The translations under genes and the position numbers were made by a program. The notes below the pieces were generated by a model. That model ran no database searches. It saw nothing but the letters and a program-made list of their open reading frames with translations, and was not told where the DNA came from. Below are positions 38,181 to 52,465 of a stretch of DNA of 64,000 nucleotides, piece after piece (position 1 is the stretch's first letter; every line of letters begins with the position of its first letter). Origin of the DNA: Cacajao melanocephalus (taxonomy: Eukaryota > Chordata > Mammalia > Primates > Pitheciidae); NCBI GenBank assembly GCA_963573385.1, contig CAUYLG010071687.1:43840-107839 (forward strand), written 5' to 3'.

Positions 38181-41100
38181 ATTTACGTTTGGTTTCTGAA
38201 TGGTGAGAAAGGGTTTACTTTTTAGTTCACTCTTCTGTCCCTGGCTCTGCTTTTCCTGCTTTACATGCTACTCTTTCTGATACCAGTAATTTACTGTGTT
38301 TTTTATTCCCACTAACTCTCAGTTATTGGAGTTTTTAATTTTTTTCCCTGAATCCTGTTATATGGTTTCCTAAGAGACTTTAACAACATCTCAGACTGTT
38401 CTGCTCAATATTTTTTCTTTTATTCTTTCTCACTCCCCAGGTCTTGAGACTTGGAGGATTTGTTTTGTGTTTGAGAAACTATAATGTTTTGCCACCTGCC
38501 ATTCTGTTTTCCTTTCCAAAGCTTTTCTCAAGAGACTTAATTTAGCTAAATTTCATTGTATACTGTTAACTATTCTGATGATAATGTATCTTGCACTCGA
38601 CTGTTATATAAGGTCATGCTACATTTTGGGTGACACAAAAAAATCTATCACATTTTAAGTTAAAACTTTTTTTATTAATAATCCTCCCAAAAGTAAACCT
38701 CATTCACTTAGAGATATTTTTTAATAAAGCTATAGAACAATAATGAAGATATTGTGCTATATGAATGAAAATAATAGCCAGTCATATAGTAATATTAAGG
38801 TAATTATTACACTTATATACGTAATAATATTATTTCATAAGAATAGTAACAGATGATTATAGTCTGATTTACATGATTTTAAGCATGCTAGTAGTTGTTT
38901 AATTATTTTGTCAAAGACTAAATGATGAAGAATTTTATAGGAAGTAGATACAACTAAGTACATTCTCCATATTAAGGAACATTACAAAGATACGGATATC
39001 TTTGCCTTTGGGGATATATTAGAACTACTTTTCAGGCACAGTGAAAACATAAGCTGGGTGCATGATAAACTTTACATTTATTAAAGCCTAGTTGCTTGGG
39101 CTGTGAACTCAGATAATGTGAATACTTTGTGCGTGAACTAAATTCTTTCTTGTAGGGACTTCTGTTTTTCTAACCTCCTTATTATTATACAAATTTCTTA
39201 CTACTAAATTTTCTGGGGAGTCTCTTATGAACAGGTAAAAAAAGGCTGAAAGAAAATAAACAAGTGACTTCTAATTCATCATAGTCCTGTAAATGCCCTT
39301 TGTCAATAGTGCTGCTATAAAACATAGGGAAATGCTCCTTTATGATAATTCCAGGTTTAACAATATTTCAAAGAGCAATGTTGGGTAACAGTGTTTATTA
39401 TTTTCCTGTAAAATGTTATTAAAAACAAAAATAAATTATATGTAAAACAAAATCATATATGCAGTGTTTGTTGCATGATCTGCCAGTGGATATTGATAGA
39501 ATTCATGAGACTAATAAGTGAATGGGTTTATTTCTTATCAGTTTAACATTCAAATGAATATCATTCCACATTGATGACAACATAATTATAATGCCAAAAG
39601 CAGAAGACTTGAGGATGACAAAAGATCTCAGACTAACAAAATGGTCGAATTCATCAATGTCCCTAACCTTTTACCATTTTCTTTTCAACAATAAGTAGCT
39701 GGATGTGATACAGTAATGCCAAAAAATTGTGGAAACGTTTTGTATTTCACGGATCTTGCCAACCTCCTTGCAAAATAACCACTCATGATCTGCTGCACAG
39801 GGCTGATAAAAAAGTTGTTCACGAATTTCACAACAATCATGGTTATGACAGGAAATCTACAACGCTGAGGAATGAAATGCTGTGCCATTCAAAAAGACAA
39901 TAGAAAGTAATATCTAAATATCAGCTCATGGGCTCCTGGAAATTTGGCTCAGTTGGGATTTTTGAAAGGGAAACTATAGTAGTTGAAATAGCTGTTGTTC
40001 AATTTATCTCCAAGTTCAGTACATTGTAAAAGCCTTGGGTTTCTGTCAATGTTAAGAAGTTTGAGAAAGTCAGGAAAAAGGGAAATGAAGGAGCAGGGAC
40101 TCAAAATCACTGGGTAGAAGATAAGTTATGGCCCAGAGTCTTTTGCCCATAATATGCCTATAGAAGACTTTCTAATTTTATGGCAACAGGAAAACTTCCT
40201 GACTGGTCAAGTGAGTTTGGAATAAATATTAGTAAGTTCTTTTTTTTCAGTAAAAAAGCAGCATTTAATTTCTACTGGCTGAACTCTGCCATGGACAAAA
40301 TTTATAAGAGGTATAAGGTTTGTTGTAAAGAGTAGACAGAAAAATATATAATCAATTTACAGTTAGTAAATCCGCATTTCTAGCTAACAAATTGCAAAGA
40401 GAGCAAAATTAAATTGCTTCAATAAAACGCACAAGCAGTTGCCTGAGGGGGATGATGCCTTGATAGTGGAGAGAACAAGACATAAAAAGTAGAATACCAA
40501 TAACAGGGAGAGTATCACCTAACCCTTTAATGTCTTGTTAAACCATCTCAGCATCTTTGGCATACATCTGAACAATAGACAATAAATCACAGAGGTGACA
40601 ATAAAAGCATATTATCTCATACTGCAACCTTAATTTTAACTCCAACCCACTCATATTTTCAGAAGATTTTTAGCAGTCTGAGTGAACTAATGCTTAGAAT
40701 TCCAGTGAACTAATGCTTACATCACTAAGTATGAAGACGCAAAGGAACAGTTGAAATGATTAAAACATATGAACTTTTATATCTAGGAAATTTATCCACT
40801 GAAATTAACCCAGAGTTTAAAGATTTCATTATCATTTCATCCTTTTATTAATCTAATTACCAATGTTCAGGAGGCGATTGTTCCTCCGATATAACACTTT
40901 CAATGCAATCTTAAAGCCCTGGTAAGTCTTTAATGAGGATCCTAGCCTACATCCTATCCAAGAGTCCAGACTACAATGAGTATTTTAGACCAGAGTCAAC
41001 ATGCTAATAATAGAAATTTTCTAAAGATCTAAAAAGCATTTGCTATAAACTCTTTGATCTAAACTATTTAATGATGGAGACTAAAACAAAAGCACTTAAC

Positions 41101-41505
41101 ACAATTATGACTGATATATAAGCCAATGACCATAAATTTGGTGTTGAGTGATAAAATTAAGTCTGAGAAGAGATGGTGTATTTAAGGTGACTGCACTACA
41201 GAATCTATATTTCTGTCTAAACTTTATGGCAGAAGGAGTCCGTCTAAACTTTATAGACACTCCTGCTTTACTACTGGTAGTGTGAGTCTTCAGAATATAT
41301 GAACCGTAGGTCCTGTCAAGATTTAAGATCTGATGCCTGTACCACCATACATTGTAGTTGGGCAAATATCCCAGCTTTTTTAAGAGCATCAAAAGTACTT
41401 TCCAATATTGCACCAATAATTTGAAAAACTACCAAGCAAGGTAAATATGTGGAAGAAAAATAACCTAATTGTAACTCTCTCTCTCTTTCTTAAATTCAAC
41501 TTGTC
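38181..41505. other. Unassigned stretch, no gene seen
   Basis: 38200-38580 may be very old antisense L1. 39685-39888 has a 67-codon antisense frame with no match I recognise. A 16-bp unit AGTGAACTAATGCTTA repeats at 40681-40696 and 40704-40719, and GTCTAAACTTTAT repeats near 41213 and 41241. No exon evidence. Confidence 0.4.
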
Positions 41506-41651
41506 ATCAGGTGTGGTGGCTCAAGCTGTAATCATAGCTACATGGGAGGCTGAGGCATGAGGATCGCTGGTGCCCTGGAGTTTGAGGCTGCAATGAGCTA
41601 TGATTGCACCACCACACTTCAGCATGGGCAATGAGTAAGAATTCATCTCTA
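41506..41651 (+). mobile_element. Monomeric or internally deleted old Alu
   Basis: CAGGTGTGGTGGCTCAAGC is joined directly to TGTAATCATAGCTACATGGG, which skips most of one monomer, then GAGTTTGAGGCTGCAATGAGC and CAGCATGGGCAA. It could be a FLAM/FRAM-type monomer or an AluJ reduced by recombination between its two halves. Confidence 0.8.
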
Positions 41652-41677
41652 ATACATACATACATACATACATAAAA
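41652..41677. repeat. (ACAT)n microsatellite
   Basis: Five ACAT units growing from the tail of the Alu monomer. Confidence 0.9.
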
Positions 41678-42868
41678 ACTTTTTCACATGCAATTTTTAA
41701 TTCAACTTACAGAAATAGTTCCACCATAAGTCTTCAGGTGATGTATGTTATTGTTCTCTTATCATACAATTAATTTTAATTATTTAATAATGGCAAAAAA
41801 TAGTTTATTTGTGCCACCATAATTAACACCTTTAACATCATAGGTCCATAAAATAACTATATGAAATATATCAGTTCACAGTGAACTATTTGCATATAGA
41901 TCACATATTCTCAATGCTACAAAAGAAACAGTAGGCATTATTTTACCTTGGAAAAGATTTTACCCCGGGCCCAGGCAAGCGTTATACAATCTTGAATTTA
42001 GCTAATGCACCATGTTCTTCACCAGCTTACCTGGCCCACGAGACCCAATTTTATTGATATGAGTATAACAATGATCTTTTCTTGTAATTTTATATCAAAA
42101 CTGTATTAGTATTCTGTTCTTGTGTTATAATTTATTTGGAAGGAATATGAACTGGGCCATTGATTAATTAGTTGCTGACCTGATGTGTTAAATCAAATCA
42201 TACTATTTATCAACTGAACTTGAGATACCAAAGAAATACTTTAGATTTCATTGACTGTGCATATTGGAACAAGTTGAGTTGTAAATCCAAATAAATCCAA
42301 AGCACCTAACCAGTAACAAACTCACTAGATTTCTATACATGGGGGCTATGCTTAAAGACCTGGCATTACACCTGCCTTGAAATACGTCCTTTTGGATACT
42401 ATAGATAGATCATGCATCCAGATAATACTATTTATATGCTTATATCTGTTCATAAGCAATGCCAGTTACTTCAGTAGATCACAGAACTGAAAGAAGAGCA
42501 GCATAAGTGCAATTTGAAATTGACTATATATTTTTAAGAATTCAACATTCTGTCTATATTCTTTCTACAGTAAATGGGAATGCCAGTATCTTAAGCCTTT
42601 CTCTGCCCATTAGGAAGTTAAAGGTGATATCCTTTAAAATTTGGAATGCGATAAATGAGCATGTCAATTAAAATAGATCCACAACATTTTCCAAAAGTGC
42701 AAAAATTAAAAGAATCTTTATTCTATGCTGAGTAATATTATCTTCAATGCAAAGAGATACGAGTAGGGATTACATTAACAAGAAATACTAAAATATTATC
42801 TGTATGATTAAACACAACCTAAAGCAGAGAACTAATGTAAATTAAAATCAATTTAAAAAACATCTGTG
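41678..42868. other. Unassigned AT-rich stretch
   Basis: No gene or family recognised. Confidence 0.45.
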
Positions 42869-43213
<345 letters not shown>

Positions 43214-43217
43214 TTAT

Positions 43218-43593
43218 TGACATGTTTCGAATTAGTGTCCCTGCCCAAATCTCATGTTAAATTGTAATCTCCAATATTGGACGTAGGATCTGGTGGGAAG
43301 TGATTGGACCAAGGGAGCAGATTTCTGTTTTTGGTGCTGTTCTTGTGATAGCATTCTCACAAGATCTGGTTGTTAAAATGCGTGTGGCACCTCCTCTCCG
43401 GACCCTCCTGCTCCAGCCATGTAAGGTGAGCGTGTTTCTCCTTTGCCTTCCACCATGATTCTAAGTTTCCTGAGTCCTTCCCAGCCATGCTTCCTGTACA
43501 GCCTGTGGATTTGTGAGCCGATTAAACCTCTTTTCTTTACAAACTATCCAGTTTCAGGTATTTCTTTATAGCAGTGTGAAAACAGACTAATAC
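43218..43593 (+). mobile_element. MST-type LTR (ERVL-MaLR)
   Basis: TGACATGTTTCGAATTAG...GCCCAAATCTCATGTTAA...CATGTAAGGTGAGCGTG...TTAAACCTCTTTTCTTTAC...GAAAACAGACTAATAC. Solo; the 5-bp flanks do not match. Confidence 0.88.
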
Positions 43594-44540
43594 TTTCAAG
43601 AAACTCTACAATAAAATAACATAATAATTCTCAGCGAGGAGCCAAACCTCCCATAAGATACATCCCAATCTACAGAAGAGAAGCATTTTTAATATGCCTC
43701 TCTTGGACAATTATATGCTATGTTCAATATTCCTGACCTTATGACACAGGAAATTTTCAAATGTGAGTATTTCTCAAAATATGAAAAAGAAAATTCATTT
43801 AGCATGAATCCTGGCATACTACTAATTAGCAACAGTTGTGAAGCAAGCCCTTCTAGCTTGACTTATATGTTTGTTTTGTTTTGACTTATATATTTGGATG
43901 AGCAAGTGTTTGTCTTCTTGGAAGCAGAATTAGTAGAACTATTTCTATTGCTCTGGCTTTAGCCAGCAAATCAGAGCTTGGAATTGATGCCATTTCAGTT
44001 GGACCTTAGCAGCAGAAGTGTAGGCTCCAATGCTGATTTTAAATAAAGTAAAATAAATTTGACAGATGCCCTTAAGCTATTCTGCTCTCTGGACTATAGC
44101 AGCCAATTGGCTTTGTAGGCAATTGGCCTGCATGAGCTAGTTCTCTAATGTTGGGGTCTGATTTTATTTTACATTATGGGTTTTCAAGAAGCAAGAATAT
44201 GTTCATGGGAGAGCAGAATAGTAACTTTGGAGGTGTTAACGTACAAAGCAAGCACAAAATTGTGCTGCCCATTGCTTGGCCCAGAAACCATTGAGTTGGT
44301 GTGAAAAAATCAGCAATGAGTTAGAGAACTGGAAGGAAAGTAGTATTCTCAAGAAGCAGTCAACAGTAAGGCAAAGAAATAATGAATACAATGATCTAAG
44401 TGGTAACAAACAGGAACAAATTTGGTGTAGAAAAGCAGAACTATCAGTCAGTAGAAGATTTAACAAGGGAAAGTTGGGTATCAGGGTTAGATATTTGGGT
44501 TATAAATTTAAAGTAATGTGGAGAATTTGTTGCTGTGTAA
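43594..44540. other. Unassigned stretch
   Basis: No gene or family recognised; ordinary composition around 43900-44500 with a 92-codon frame (44276-44554) of no recognisable content. Confidence 0.4.
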
Positions 44541-44703
44541 CAAGTGATTCTTGAACTTTAAGGCCTACCCAAATCACTGAGAATCTTACTCAAGTGCAGA
44601 CTCTTGTTCGGGAGGTCTGTAGAAGCCCCAAGATGTTGAGTTTTTACAAATCCTCCACAGAATGCCAGTGCTGCTGGTCTTTGGATGATGATTTTGGCAA
44701 CAG
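44541..44703 (-). mobile_element. MER5A-type hAT-Charlie MITE
   Basis: Plus reading CAAGTGATTCTTGAACTTTAA...GAGAATCTTACTCAAGTGCAG...GTGCTGCTGGTCTTTGGATG matches the reverse of MER5A, a non-autonomous element with no coding capacity. Diverged but collinear over about 160 bp. Confidence 0.8.
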
Positions 44704-46150
44704 TGCCGTTGGCCAGATGACTGATAGGCTTACCCTTGACAAAAACAAAAATGACAGGCTAGTTGTATCTTTTCTGAGCACTAAGCTTGATGGTCAAGCA
44801 CTGGTATAACTCTGGCAGGATGGCTACTTGTATATGTATTATATTAGAGCTCTCAGTGATTTGTGAGCTACTGGAGAGAAGAAATCATGTGGAATTTAAA
44901 AGCTTTTCATTAATATTTAAGAATCTATTTGATTCAATGTAGGTTCCAAACAAATACCTCTTTTTTAGTATAATCAATTTGTTTGTGACTTTTATCTAAA
45001 GGGAAAATATATTTGATATATTTTATGCTAAGTCAATTGTAATAAGTAATAAGTTTCATAACAAGGCAATTTGCATTTTTAAACAATTTCAACTTCCTCA
45101 ATACTTTGAATTAATATAATGCCAGCTCTAGTGATTTGTTTTTAGTTTTATATTTGTTATAGCCACTTATAATTTTAATTGTATGAAACTTAATTTAATA
45201 AAATTTTCCAAATGTACTTTACTATTATTCAAAGCAGAAATATTCCATAAAATAAATTATACATAGAAGTAGTATGATGCATAATCTCATATTTCAAAAT
45301 ATCCGTATACGTGCAGCATTATAAAACTATATATAGCTATTGTTTTCCTTATATAAATTTATATATTTGTCCAATATAGAATTTCTGATAACTATAATTA
45401 CTGATAATATATAGTAATTTATTCTTAAAAACCAAGTAAAATATGCATCAACTTATCTACAAATAAGCATCGAATAAGTGTATACCTGATCCCACATATT
45501 TTCTTTCATCCTATGTTTTTGATGTATTTATATTCAATTCCATGTAATAGGCAACTATTTGTTGCACATTGTTATTGCCAAGGTATTACATATTATGTTC
45601 TGTGAAGACAATGGTGAGTTAATGGTGTTACTCACATTAGAATCACATAGAGATGGTGGATCTACAAGTGCATACCATTCTATCTAAGAAGTATAAAAGC
45701 AAAACAAAGCAAGATTGCAGAGAACTAAGATGATTTTTTATTTTTATAGAGACCTCAAGAAGGAATTTCTGGATTTGAGCTGAACCTTGAAAATTAAATA
45801 AGGTATATGTGAAAAAAGTTGTCATACTGAGACAAGAATAACATAGGCAAGACCACAGACATATAAATGTTGTGCACACAATAATTTATACAAGCAGCCT
45901 GGTGATCCAGGAAGGGGAGAGATAGCCAGAGCAAAAGTTTAGAAGCACAAATATATTGGTGCATAGAGATAATATTTGTATGGCTCCTGTTCAGATGATC
46001 AGTAAACTCAGGATTAGTAATGTGAATGTCAATGAAGATGGAGACCAGGTCTAAAGAATTCCTCAGCAGACAAGTTGCTAGGCTTATAAGTGACCTTAAC
46101 TTTGCTTGGTTCGAAAACAAAAAAGAAACTTGAGTTTCCTTAAATAAATG
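44704..46150. other. Unassigned AT-rich stretch
   Basis: No gene. A 108-codon antisense frame at 45794-46120 shows no domain. Confidence 0.45.
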
Positions 46151-46450
46151 AGTATATTACAGAAAAGCAAACCTTAAACTCATCCAATCAAAAGTAGCCA
46201 ACAAATTTATAATTCTATAACTAAGAACTTCCAGTGGGATAGACCACATGAGGCAACTGTATAACTGTAACCAGTCAAATATATTCTTTTCACGACTTCC
46301 ACATTTGCACCATAAAGGCTGTCCATTAATTAGGCTTCTTCTTCCAAGGTCCCAAACCACTTCTGGTTTGAAGCTGCCTGATTTTTGGATCACTGGTTGG
46401 TCAAATAAACTGCTAAAAATACAATGGGGCCTCAGTTCACCTGTTTAACA
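46151..46450 (+). mobile_element. Probable ERV LTR, 3' portion
   Basis: AAATAAACTGC holds a polyadenylation signal (AATAAA 46404-46409). It is followed by GGGGCCTCAGTTCACCTGTTTAACA, the type of U5 ending seen in several ERV LTRs. Upstream CTTCCAAGGTCCCAAACC and GCTGCCTGATTTTTGGATCA are consistent. The left edge is a guess; family not assigned. Confidence 0.5.
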
Positions 46451-46658
46451 GGTATAAAGGTAGAAGGTTAGGTGTGTTGACACTGACCATTATTTTGTAA
46501 TGACAGTTATTATTAAAATACTAATCTGAAATTTTCCATGTAATTGTTATGATATTCACAACAATATAAGATTGAAAATATCAGATATAACTAAATTTCA
46601 AGACTAGCATTTCATATAAAACTATATAATACTCTTTCATCCAGAAGAATTTCTTATT

Positions 46659-46987
46659 GGCAGGGCGAGGTGGCTCACGCCTGTAATCTCAGCACTTTGG
46701 GAGGCCAAGGCGGGTGGATCACGAGGTCAGGAGTTCAAGACCAGACTGGCCAACATGGTGAAACCCCGTCTCTACTAAAAAATACAAAAATTACCTGGGC
46801 ATGGTGGCTCATGTCTGTAATCCTAGCTACTTGGGAGGCTGAGGTAGGAGAATTGCTTGAACAGGGACCTGGGAGGCAGAGGTTGCTGTGAGCTGAGATC
46901 CCACCACTGAACTCTAGCCTGGGCTACAGAGTGAGACCCCATCTCAAAAAAAAAAAAAAAAAAAAAGGAAAAGAAAGAAAGAAAGAA
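46659..46987 (+). mobile_element. Alu (AluS-like), full length, with target duplications
   Basis: Starts GGCAGGGCGAGGTGGCTCAC and ends in A21 then a GAAA-rich tail. Flanks AAGAATTTCTTATT (46645-46658) and AAGAATTCCTTATT (46988-47001) form a 14-bp duplication with one mismatch. A 6-base insertion (AGGGAC) sits in the second monomer near 46865. Confidence 0.96.
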
Positions 46988-47243
46988 AAGAATTCCTTAT
47001 TATTATTAATTTATAGCATCACTTAGTCATCTTTGGAGATGTAGAAATACCCCAGTTGATTTTGTTTCATTGGTTACAATGATTAACATGAAAATATGGG
47101 ATTTTGGTGAGTCTTATTCTAATCGTCCTTATCTGGGAGAAAACAGAGTGGGTGATTTCTTAAGGGCTGGATCCAGTTCAGAAAGTGTCATGATATTAGA
47201 GACCACTTGATTTAAAGAACTGTGCAGGGATTTAAATGGTCCC

Positions 47244-47352
47244 TGTGTGTGTGTGTGTGTGTGTGTGTGTATAAATATATATAAATAAAATATAATTATG
47301 TTATATATATGTACACATTATATGTATATAATGTAATATATATATATATATA
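47244..47352. repeat. (TG)n followed by (AT)n-rich microsatellite
   Basis: About 13 TG units at 47244-47270, then a mixed TATATATGTA region ending in a TA run at 47352. Confidence 0.92.
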
Positions 47353-48039
47353 CTGGAAAGGATCAAAGGGAGAAGTTGAAAAAGGTAATGACATTAAAGA
47401 TAATATGTAAGATATTTAAAATATTGGAATACTTGAAATCTGATTATTTAAGAACGGTTTTTCAAAGGAGCATTAAAACATGTCAAGGGAAGGAGCTGAC
47501 GGGGAAGCCAAAGTCCTGCAAAGCAAAGGAGAATTCACACACCTGAAAGGACTGGGAGGAGAGGCAGAAATGCAGGTAACAATTGTAAGTCAGAACTGTT
47601 TCTTCAAGCAGAAATGACCAAGTACCACTAATTTTTATTCATTCTCTTCAGCGTAAGTGAGAGACTTGAACACATCTAATCCAGTGATTATCAACCAATG
47701 TTTCATATTGCAAACAGTTGGGAAATGTCTAAAGCCATGTACAGCTCAAGACCTATTGTAGATTGATTGAATCAAAATCTCAGAAGGGGACATTGTAATT
47801 TTTAAAAGCTCCCCAGGTGATTATCGTATACACCAGGATTAAAAACTATTGATTCAATTGATTAAAAACATGAGCCAAAGCCAACAATTCTCAACAGTGG
47901 TAACTAAGAAATTAGTCTGTATGAATGCATTTGATAAGATTTCCCTAATGATTCCTCTATGGTTAAGTGAAACTGGTAGTTTTGCGGTATATAAAGAACA
48001 CTAATAAAGAAATATAAAAAGAAAAGTAAAATAATAGTA
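47353..48039. other. Unassigned stretch
   Basis: No gene or family recognised. Confidence 0.4.
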
Positions 48040-48600
48040 TATAAGGTAATGAATATGACAGACAATTCAGAACTGAAGAAAACTGAATATTCAATAAAAT
48101 TATCAAAAGATGTTCAACCTCACTGGTAATAAGGGTAATGACATTTAACCTAAAATGTCCTATTTCATAAATGTGGCAATTTTTTAACATTTATGTACTA
48201 GTAAGGATATGGGAAAATGAAATATACCTGTATGATAGTTGGAATGTAAATAGTTAAAAATGGAAAAAAAATTGGTGGCAAACTGTGATAAATTATATCA
48301 TAATGAAATATGTGAACACCATAAAAGAAAGCAAATCTGCTAGCAAAATGCCCTGTGAAACTATTTAACACATTCAGCTAAGGTGTTGTATTTAAGAATA
48401 TGTATCTCAAGATTAGTGTAACTGAAAAGGTGTAAATTACCTTAACTGTTATAAAATATTAGACATATATTGTGGTGTATTCATGTAAATGAAATAAATG
48501 AATGAATGATAGTCATTTGTGTCAGCATGAATATGTTTTACACGTATGTGTACATGTAGGTCTGTGTTCGTGTATGTACACATATACAGCGTAGACAAAT
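48040..48600 (+). mobile_element. Ancient L1M/L1ME fragment, ORF2 3' region
   Basis: AAAGATGTTCAACCTCACTGGTAATAAG, TAAGGATATGGGAAAATG, TGGAATGTAAATAG and the TATTGTGGTGTATTCATG...GAATGAATGATAG region follow old L1 ORF2 order at low identity. Edges approximate. Confidence 0.55.
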
Positions 48601-49939
48601 GACTTTGTTAAGGAGGCTTTATATATTAAGCTTATAAAATAATTCAGGAGAGGCATATTACCTAGTGACTACAGAGTGTTAAATCTGTCAAGGGGCATAT
48701 AGCAATGGGATTAAGAAAACCACAGGAGTTGAGGTTTATGCATAATATTTTATTTTTAAGTGAAGCAAATATTGAAAAACATTAATTTTGTTCAGGTGAA
48801 TTGCCTGTTATTAGATTTTCTATGTTTTACATATACATAATAAAATAGACTTGAAAACTATGGGTAGATTTTAGAGAGTTCTGGAATAAATTAATGATCG
48901 ATATCATTCCTCTTTTTAACAGAAGCCTGTGGATTGAGCACAACTATTCTCAGCGGACCTAGTCCAGAAACATTGATGTTACGGATAAAAGGAGGTTAAC
49001 TAGATACGGGATTGCATATTTACATTACTTACATTACTTGCATATTTACATTACTCTGATCTATGCTACAGTGAAATTAAATGAAAATTTTTACTAAAAC
49101 TTAAACTCGCAGGGTGAAGATTTTTGTCTGTTTGGTTTACTTCTGTGTCAGTAAGTAGCTAAACCTTTTCTGACTCATAGGTACCCTTCAAATATTTGCT
49201 GAATAAAAACATACCTTACAGCAAGAGCAAACTGTTTTAATCTGCAAGGTTAGGAATTATTAAATATTGCTCTATACAATTTGTTTTTAATAGTATAAGA
49301 AAAAAGTTATCAATAAAATAAAATCCAAACAAAAAATATTTGCTTAGCAAGTTTCTTAATGATCAAGCATTATTTGAGTTTACTTTTAGTCCCAATAGTA
49401 GTCTACACCATTATTCATAAAGATAATAAATGAATGGTATTAGAATGATAAGGACATTCTTAGATAATCAGAGTTTATCAAGGATACATGTCAATGAGCT
49501 GCTTGTTCTGATTTGCATCTCTGTGAGCAGAAGGTGAAGTTTTAAGGGGATTATCTGGCTTCCACTACACCTCACCAATGTAAATGAAGACAATAAATAT
49601 TTGAAACAAATCTTATGACAAATTCCTTGCCATATTTGAAGTAATATGGCAAAAGTAAAAGATTCACTGTGGCCAGTAAATCTTTCAGAATTTTCTATTA
49701 GCAAGACATTCCAAACTGTAGAAGCAACTTCATGAAGACATGTATAACCCTATCCCTGTGCAAAGACAATATAAAATGTCCAAATAAAGAATCCACCCTT
49801 AGGAATCCAGATCTATCCATGAGTTTCTCAGCAACAACAAGCTTTAAAAATATACTTAGCAGAAAATATACAGGCTGGATAAATATGTAATCTACCATCC
49901 AAAAGAAGATAGTATAAACAAATTAAAATTATATAATTT
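48601..49939. other. Unassigned AT-rich stretch
   Basis: No gene. A local repeat TTTACATTACTTACATTAC lies at about 49020-49055. Confidence 0.45.
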
Positions 49940-50387
49940 TTGAAATATTTATTCATTGGCCAATAGAAACTGGCCCAATTGTTTTATAGAAATTAATGGG
50001 TTTTTGAATATGCACAGAAATTGGCCCACCTGGTTTTAAAACTTGAAATTTACATTTGTTTAATCTGAGTTCCTCCTGCAGAAAACTGACCATGATACAA
50101 GGGACTGAAACTCAACAAACCACTTCGTGCAGAAAATGAGACATCAGTCCCTCTCATGTATCATGATTGCTTCCTTACTCCTCCTCATTCCTGTTTTACA
50201 TTCATTCCTTGCTATATAAACCTTCAATTTTAGTGGGTAGGGGAGATGGATTTAAGACTAATCTGTTCTCATTGACTGCCACACCTGAATAAAACCTTCT
50301 TTCCTGATAATACTCATCATCGCCGTGCTTGGCTTCTGGTGTGGCAAGCAAAAACACCAACACCAAACCTCTGGTGTTTTGGCAACA
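49940..50387 (+). mobile_element. ERV LTR, same unnamed family as 34995-35422, copy 2
   Basis: Shares TTAAAACTTGAAATTTACATTTG...TCTGAGTTC, CAAGGGACTGAAACTCA, a TATA box (TTGCTATATAAACC near 50210) and the GAATAAAACC signal (near 50288). It ends GGTGTTTTGGCAACA. Solo or fragmentary; edges approximate. Confidence 0.65.
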
Positions 50388-52465
50388 AAACTGGTTTTGT
50401 AGAAGTTGATATATATGTTTTCAAAAATCATGTTACAAAAATCAAATTCACTTTAAAAAAGGAACATATTCATATAAAGTTAGGTATAAAGTATTAATAT
50501 CTAAACAAAGATAATATACACAAAAATTATTCTTTATACATATTACTGTATTTTAATCACTTTCTGAACTGTAGTTGTCTTTAATACTACGTCACTGATA
50601 CTTTCCCGAATAATGCCTTTTTTTCTAACCATAGTCTTTTATTTTTTTTCAGCAAATATTTGTGGGGTAATCATGAGTCAGAAAATGTCGGTAATCTGCT
50701 TCAATGTTGAATTCTAAGATTAATACATTTGAAAATATTTATACCTCTGAAAATTAACATACTTTTGACTGACTCTTATATTTGGACCATAATTTTTAAA
50801 TTAAGAAAGTGTTTGGAACCTTGTCTACATTGACATTGTAGGACAGCTTCTTCCTTTTTCTCTTTCTCCTCAGATATGACAATGTGGATATACATCCTTT
50901 GTTGTGTATTTTTCTGGCAGTCTCAACACCATGTCAATAAAAGACAAGCATCCATTTACAAACCCAGCACTACAGATATATTGGGGAAAACCTCACCTCA
51001 CACTGGGAGTATGGACACCTGCTTCTCTCATGTTGGGTTTCATAAATAGTCAAGTTTTCAGCTTGAAAAACTGAGGCAGAGGAGGAAACCTTGGCTCTTC
51101 TTGCTTATCCACACTAAGTTACTACTCTGGGATGAGTCTGTGCAACCACTGCGTTGGGTCTCACAAACCAGGTATGAATTGGGCAGTCTGGGTTTCGATA
51201 CAAGAATTACATTACTTTTCTTTTGTTACTCTCAGTGCACTTGTTCATTCTTCTTTAAAGGTTGTTTTTTTTCCTATGGAATTATATTTTTCCCCTGGAT
51301 TTAAGCAGTTCTTAATCATACGTCTGAACTGATTTATTTATTTTACCATTCTTTTTATAACACCCCTAAGACCTAAAATATTTTTTTAGGACCAAAAGCC
51401 TTATCTATCTGGGATCAAAAACTAGCACAACTCAAATAGTCTCCTGCAAATCTCAGCACACTCAAATCTCTAGGACCAGACCACTTGAATACCAAATATT
51501 GCTGAGCCTTATGGATTTAAATTTACTTTAGCTCTCTAGATTTCGTGTCTTAGACTCCTAGTAACTCCAGGGAAGCCCTAGCCCATCTGCACTTGACATC
51601 CTATCCAGTCCTTCTTCTCCATCTAGGATTTTTGCCATATTCCAAGCAATTTTAATTGGAATGATATCATTTTGACATATGAACTTTTACCCTATTGAAT
51701 AATGTTCTATTATCTAACTGTACAACATATTCAATATCATACATTTGAATGGAAAAGGTAACTATGACAGTCATGCAAATAAGAAAAATGCTCTCCTTTA
51801 AATTCACAGATCCTTCTTTTAATTTATAAAAATGGAATTCCCTGATCAGATCTATGATTATAATCATACGAAGTCAATAATCTCACACAGTCATTAAGCA
51901 TCTACTTATTTTGACTAATACATGTATTTTTATGTTCTTGTGTTTGTGGGCTTATTTCAGAATTGTCTGTTATTAACAAAGCACCGATGCGATTTCTTTC
52001 AACATGGGAAACTATTTCCAAATATCCTTTTCTTATGTGACTCAGGGTTAAAAATTGCAAAGACAGACACTGTCATCAACTTGGAAGGTAGAAAGGAGGC
52101 AAATGGCATTATTCATTAAAGTTGATGATGTACGGAGACAATAGGGTCAGGACCTCTCCACTAGTTTCAATTTTCCATCTTGCAACCACTTCACACTTTG
52201 GAGAGAATTTGCAGACTCCTCCTCACACTTACTTGGAAAAGCTTAGGCTCGTTTCCTTCCAGATAAATTTCTCTCTGTTCTAGCTCTCCACTGTTCTAAC
52301 CAGCCTGCAGCGATGTTTTGAATGTTGTTCAACTAGACCCCCTGCAACCATGGATGCCCTAATTCAAACCTATATCCACTCTCTTTTCATGCCTGCAATG
52401 ACTCTGTTTTTCTGATTGAACTTAGAAAGACCATATGTTGATTGTGTCACTGGTTGCCAGTGAAC
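50388..52465. other. Unassigned stretch, no gene seen
   Basis: Includes a region of ordinary composition at 50860-51250 with short forward frames, and 52140-52450. Neither shows splice-bounded coding structure or a family I know. Confidence 0.4.

Noticed and set aside
39685..39888. 67-codon antisense frame with a basic, protein-like composition
   Set aside because: No domain or family recognised, short, and no splice or conservation evidence.
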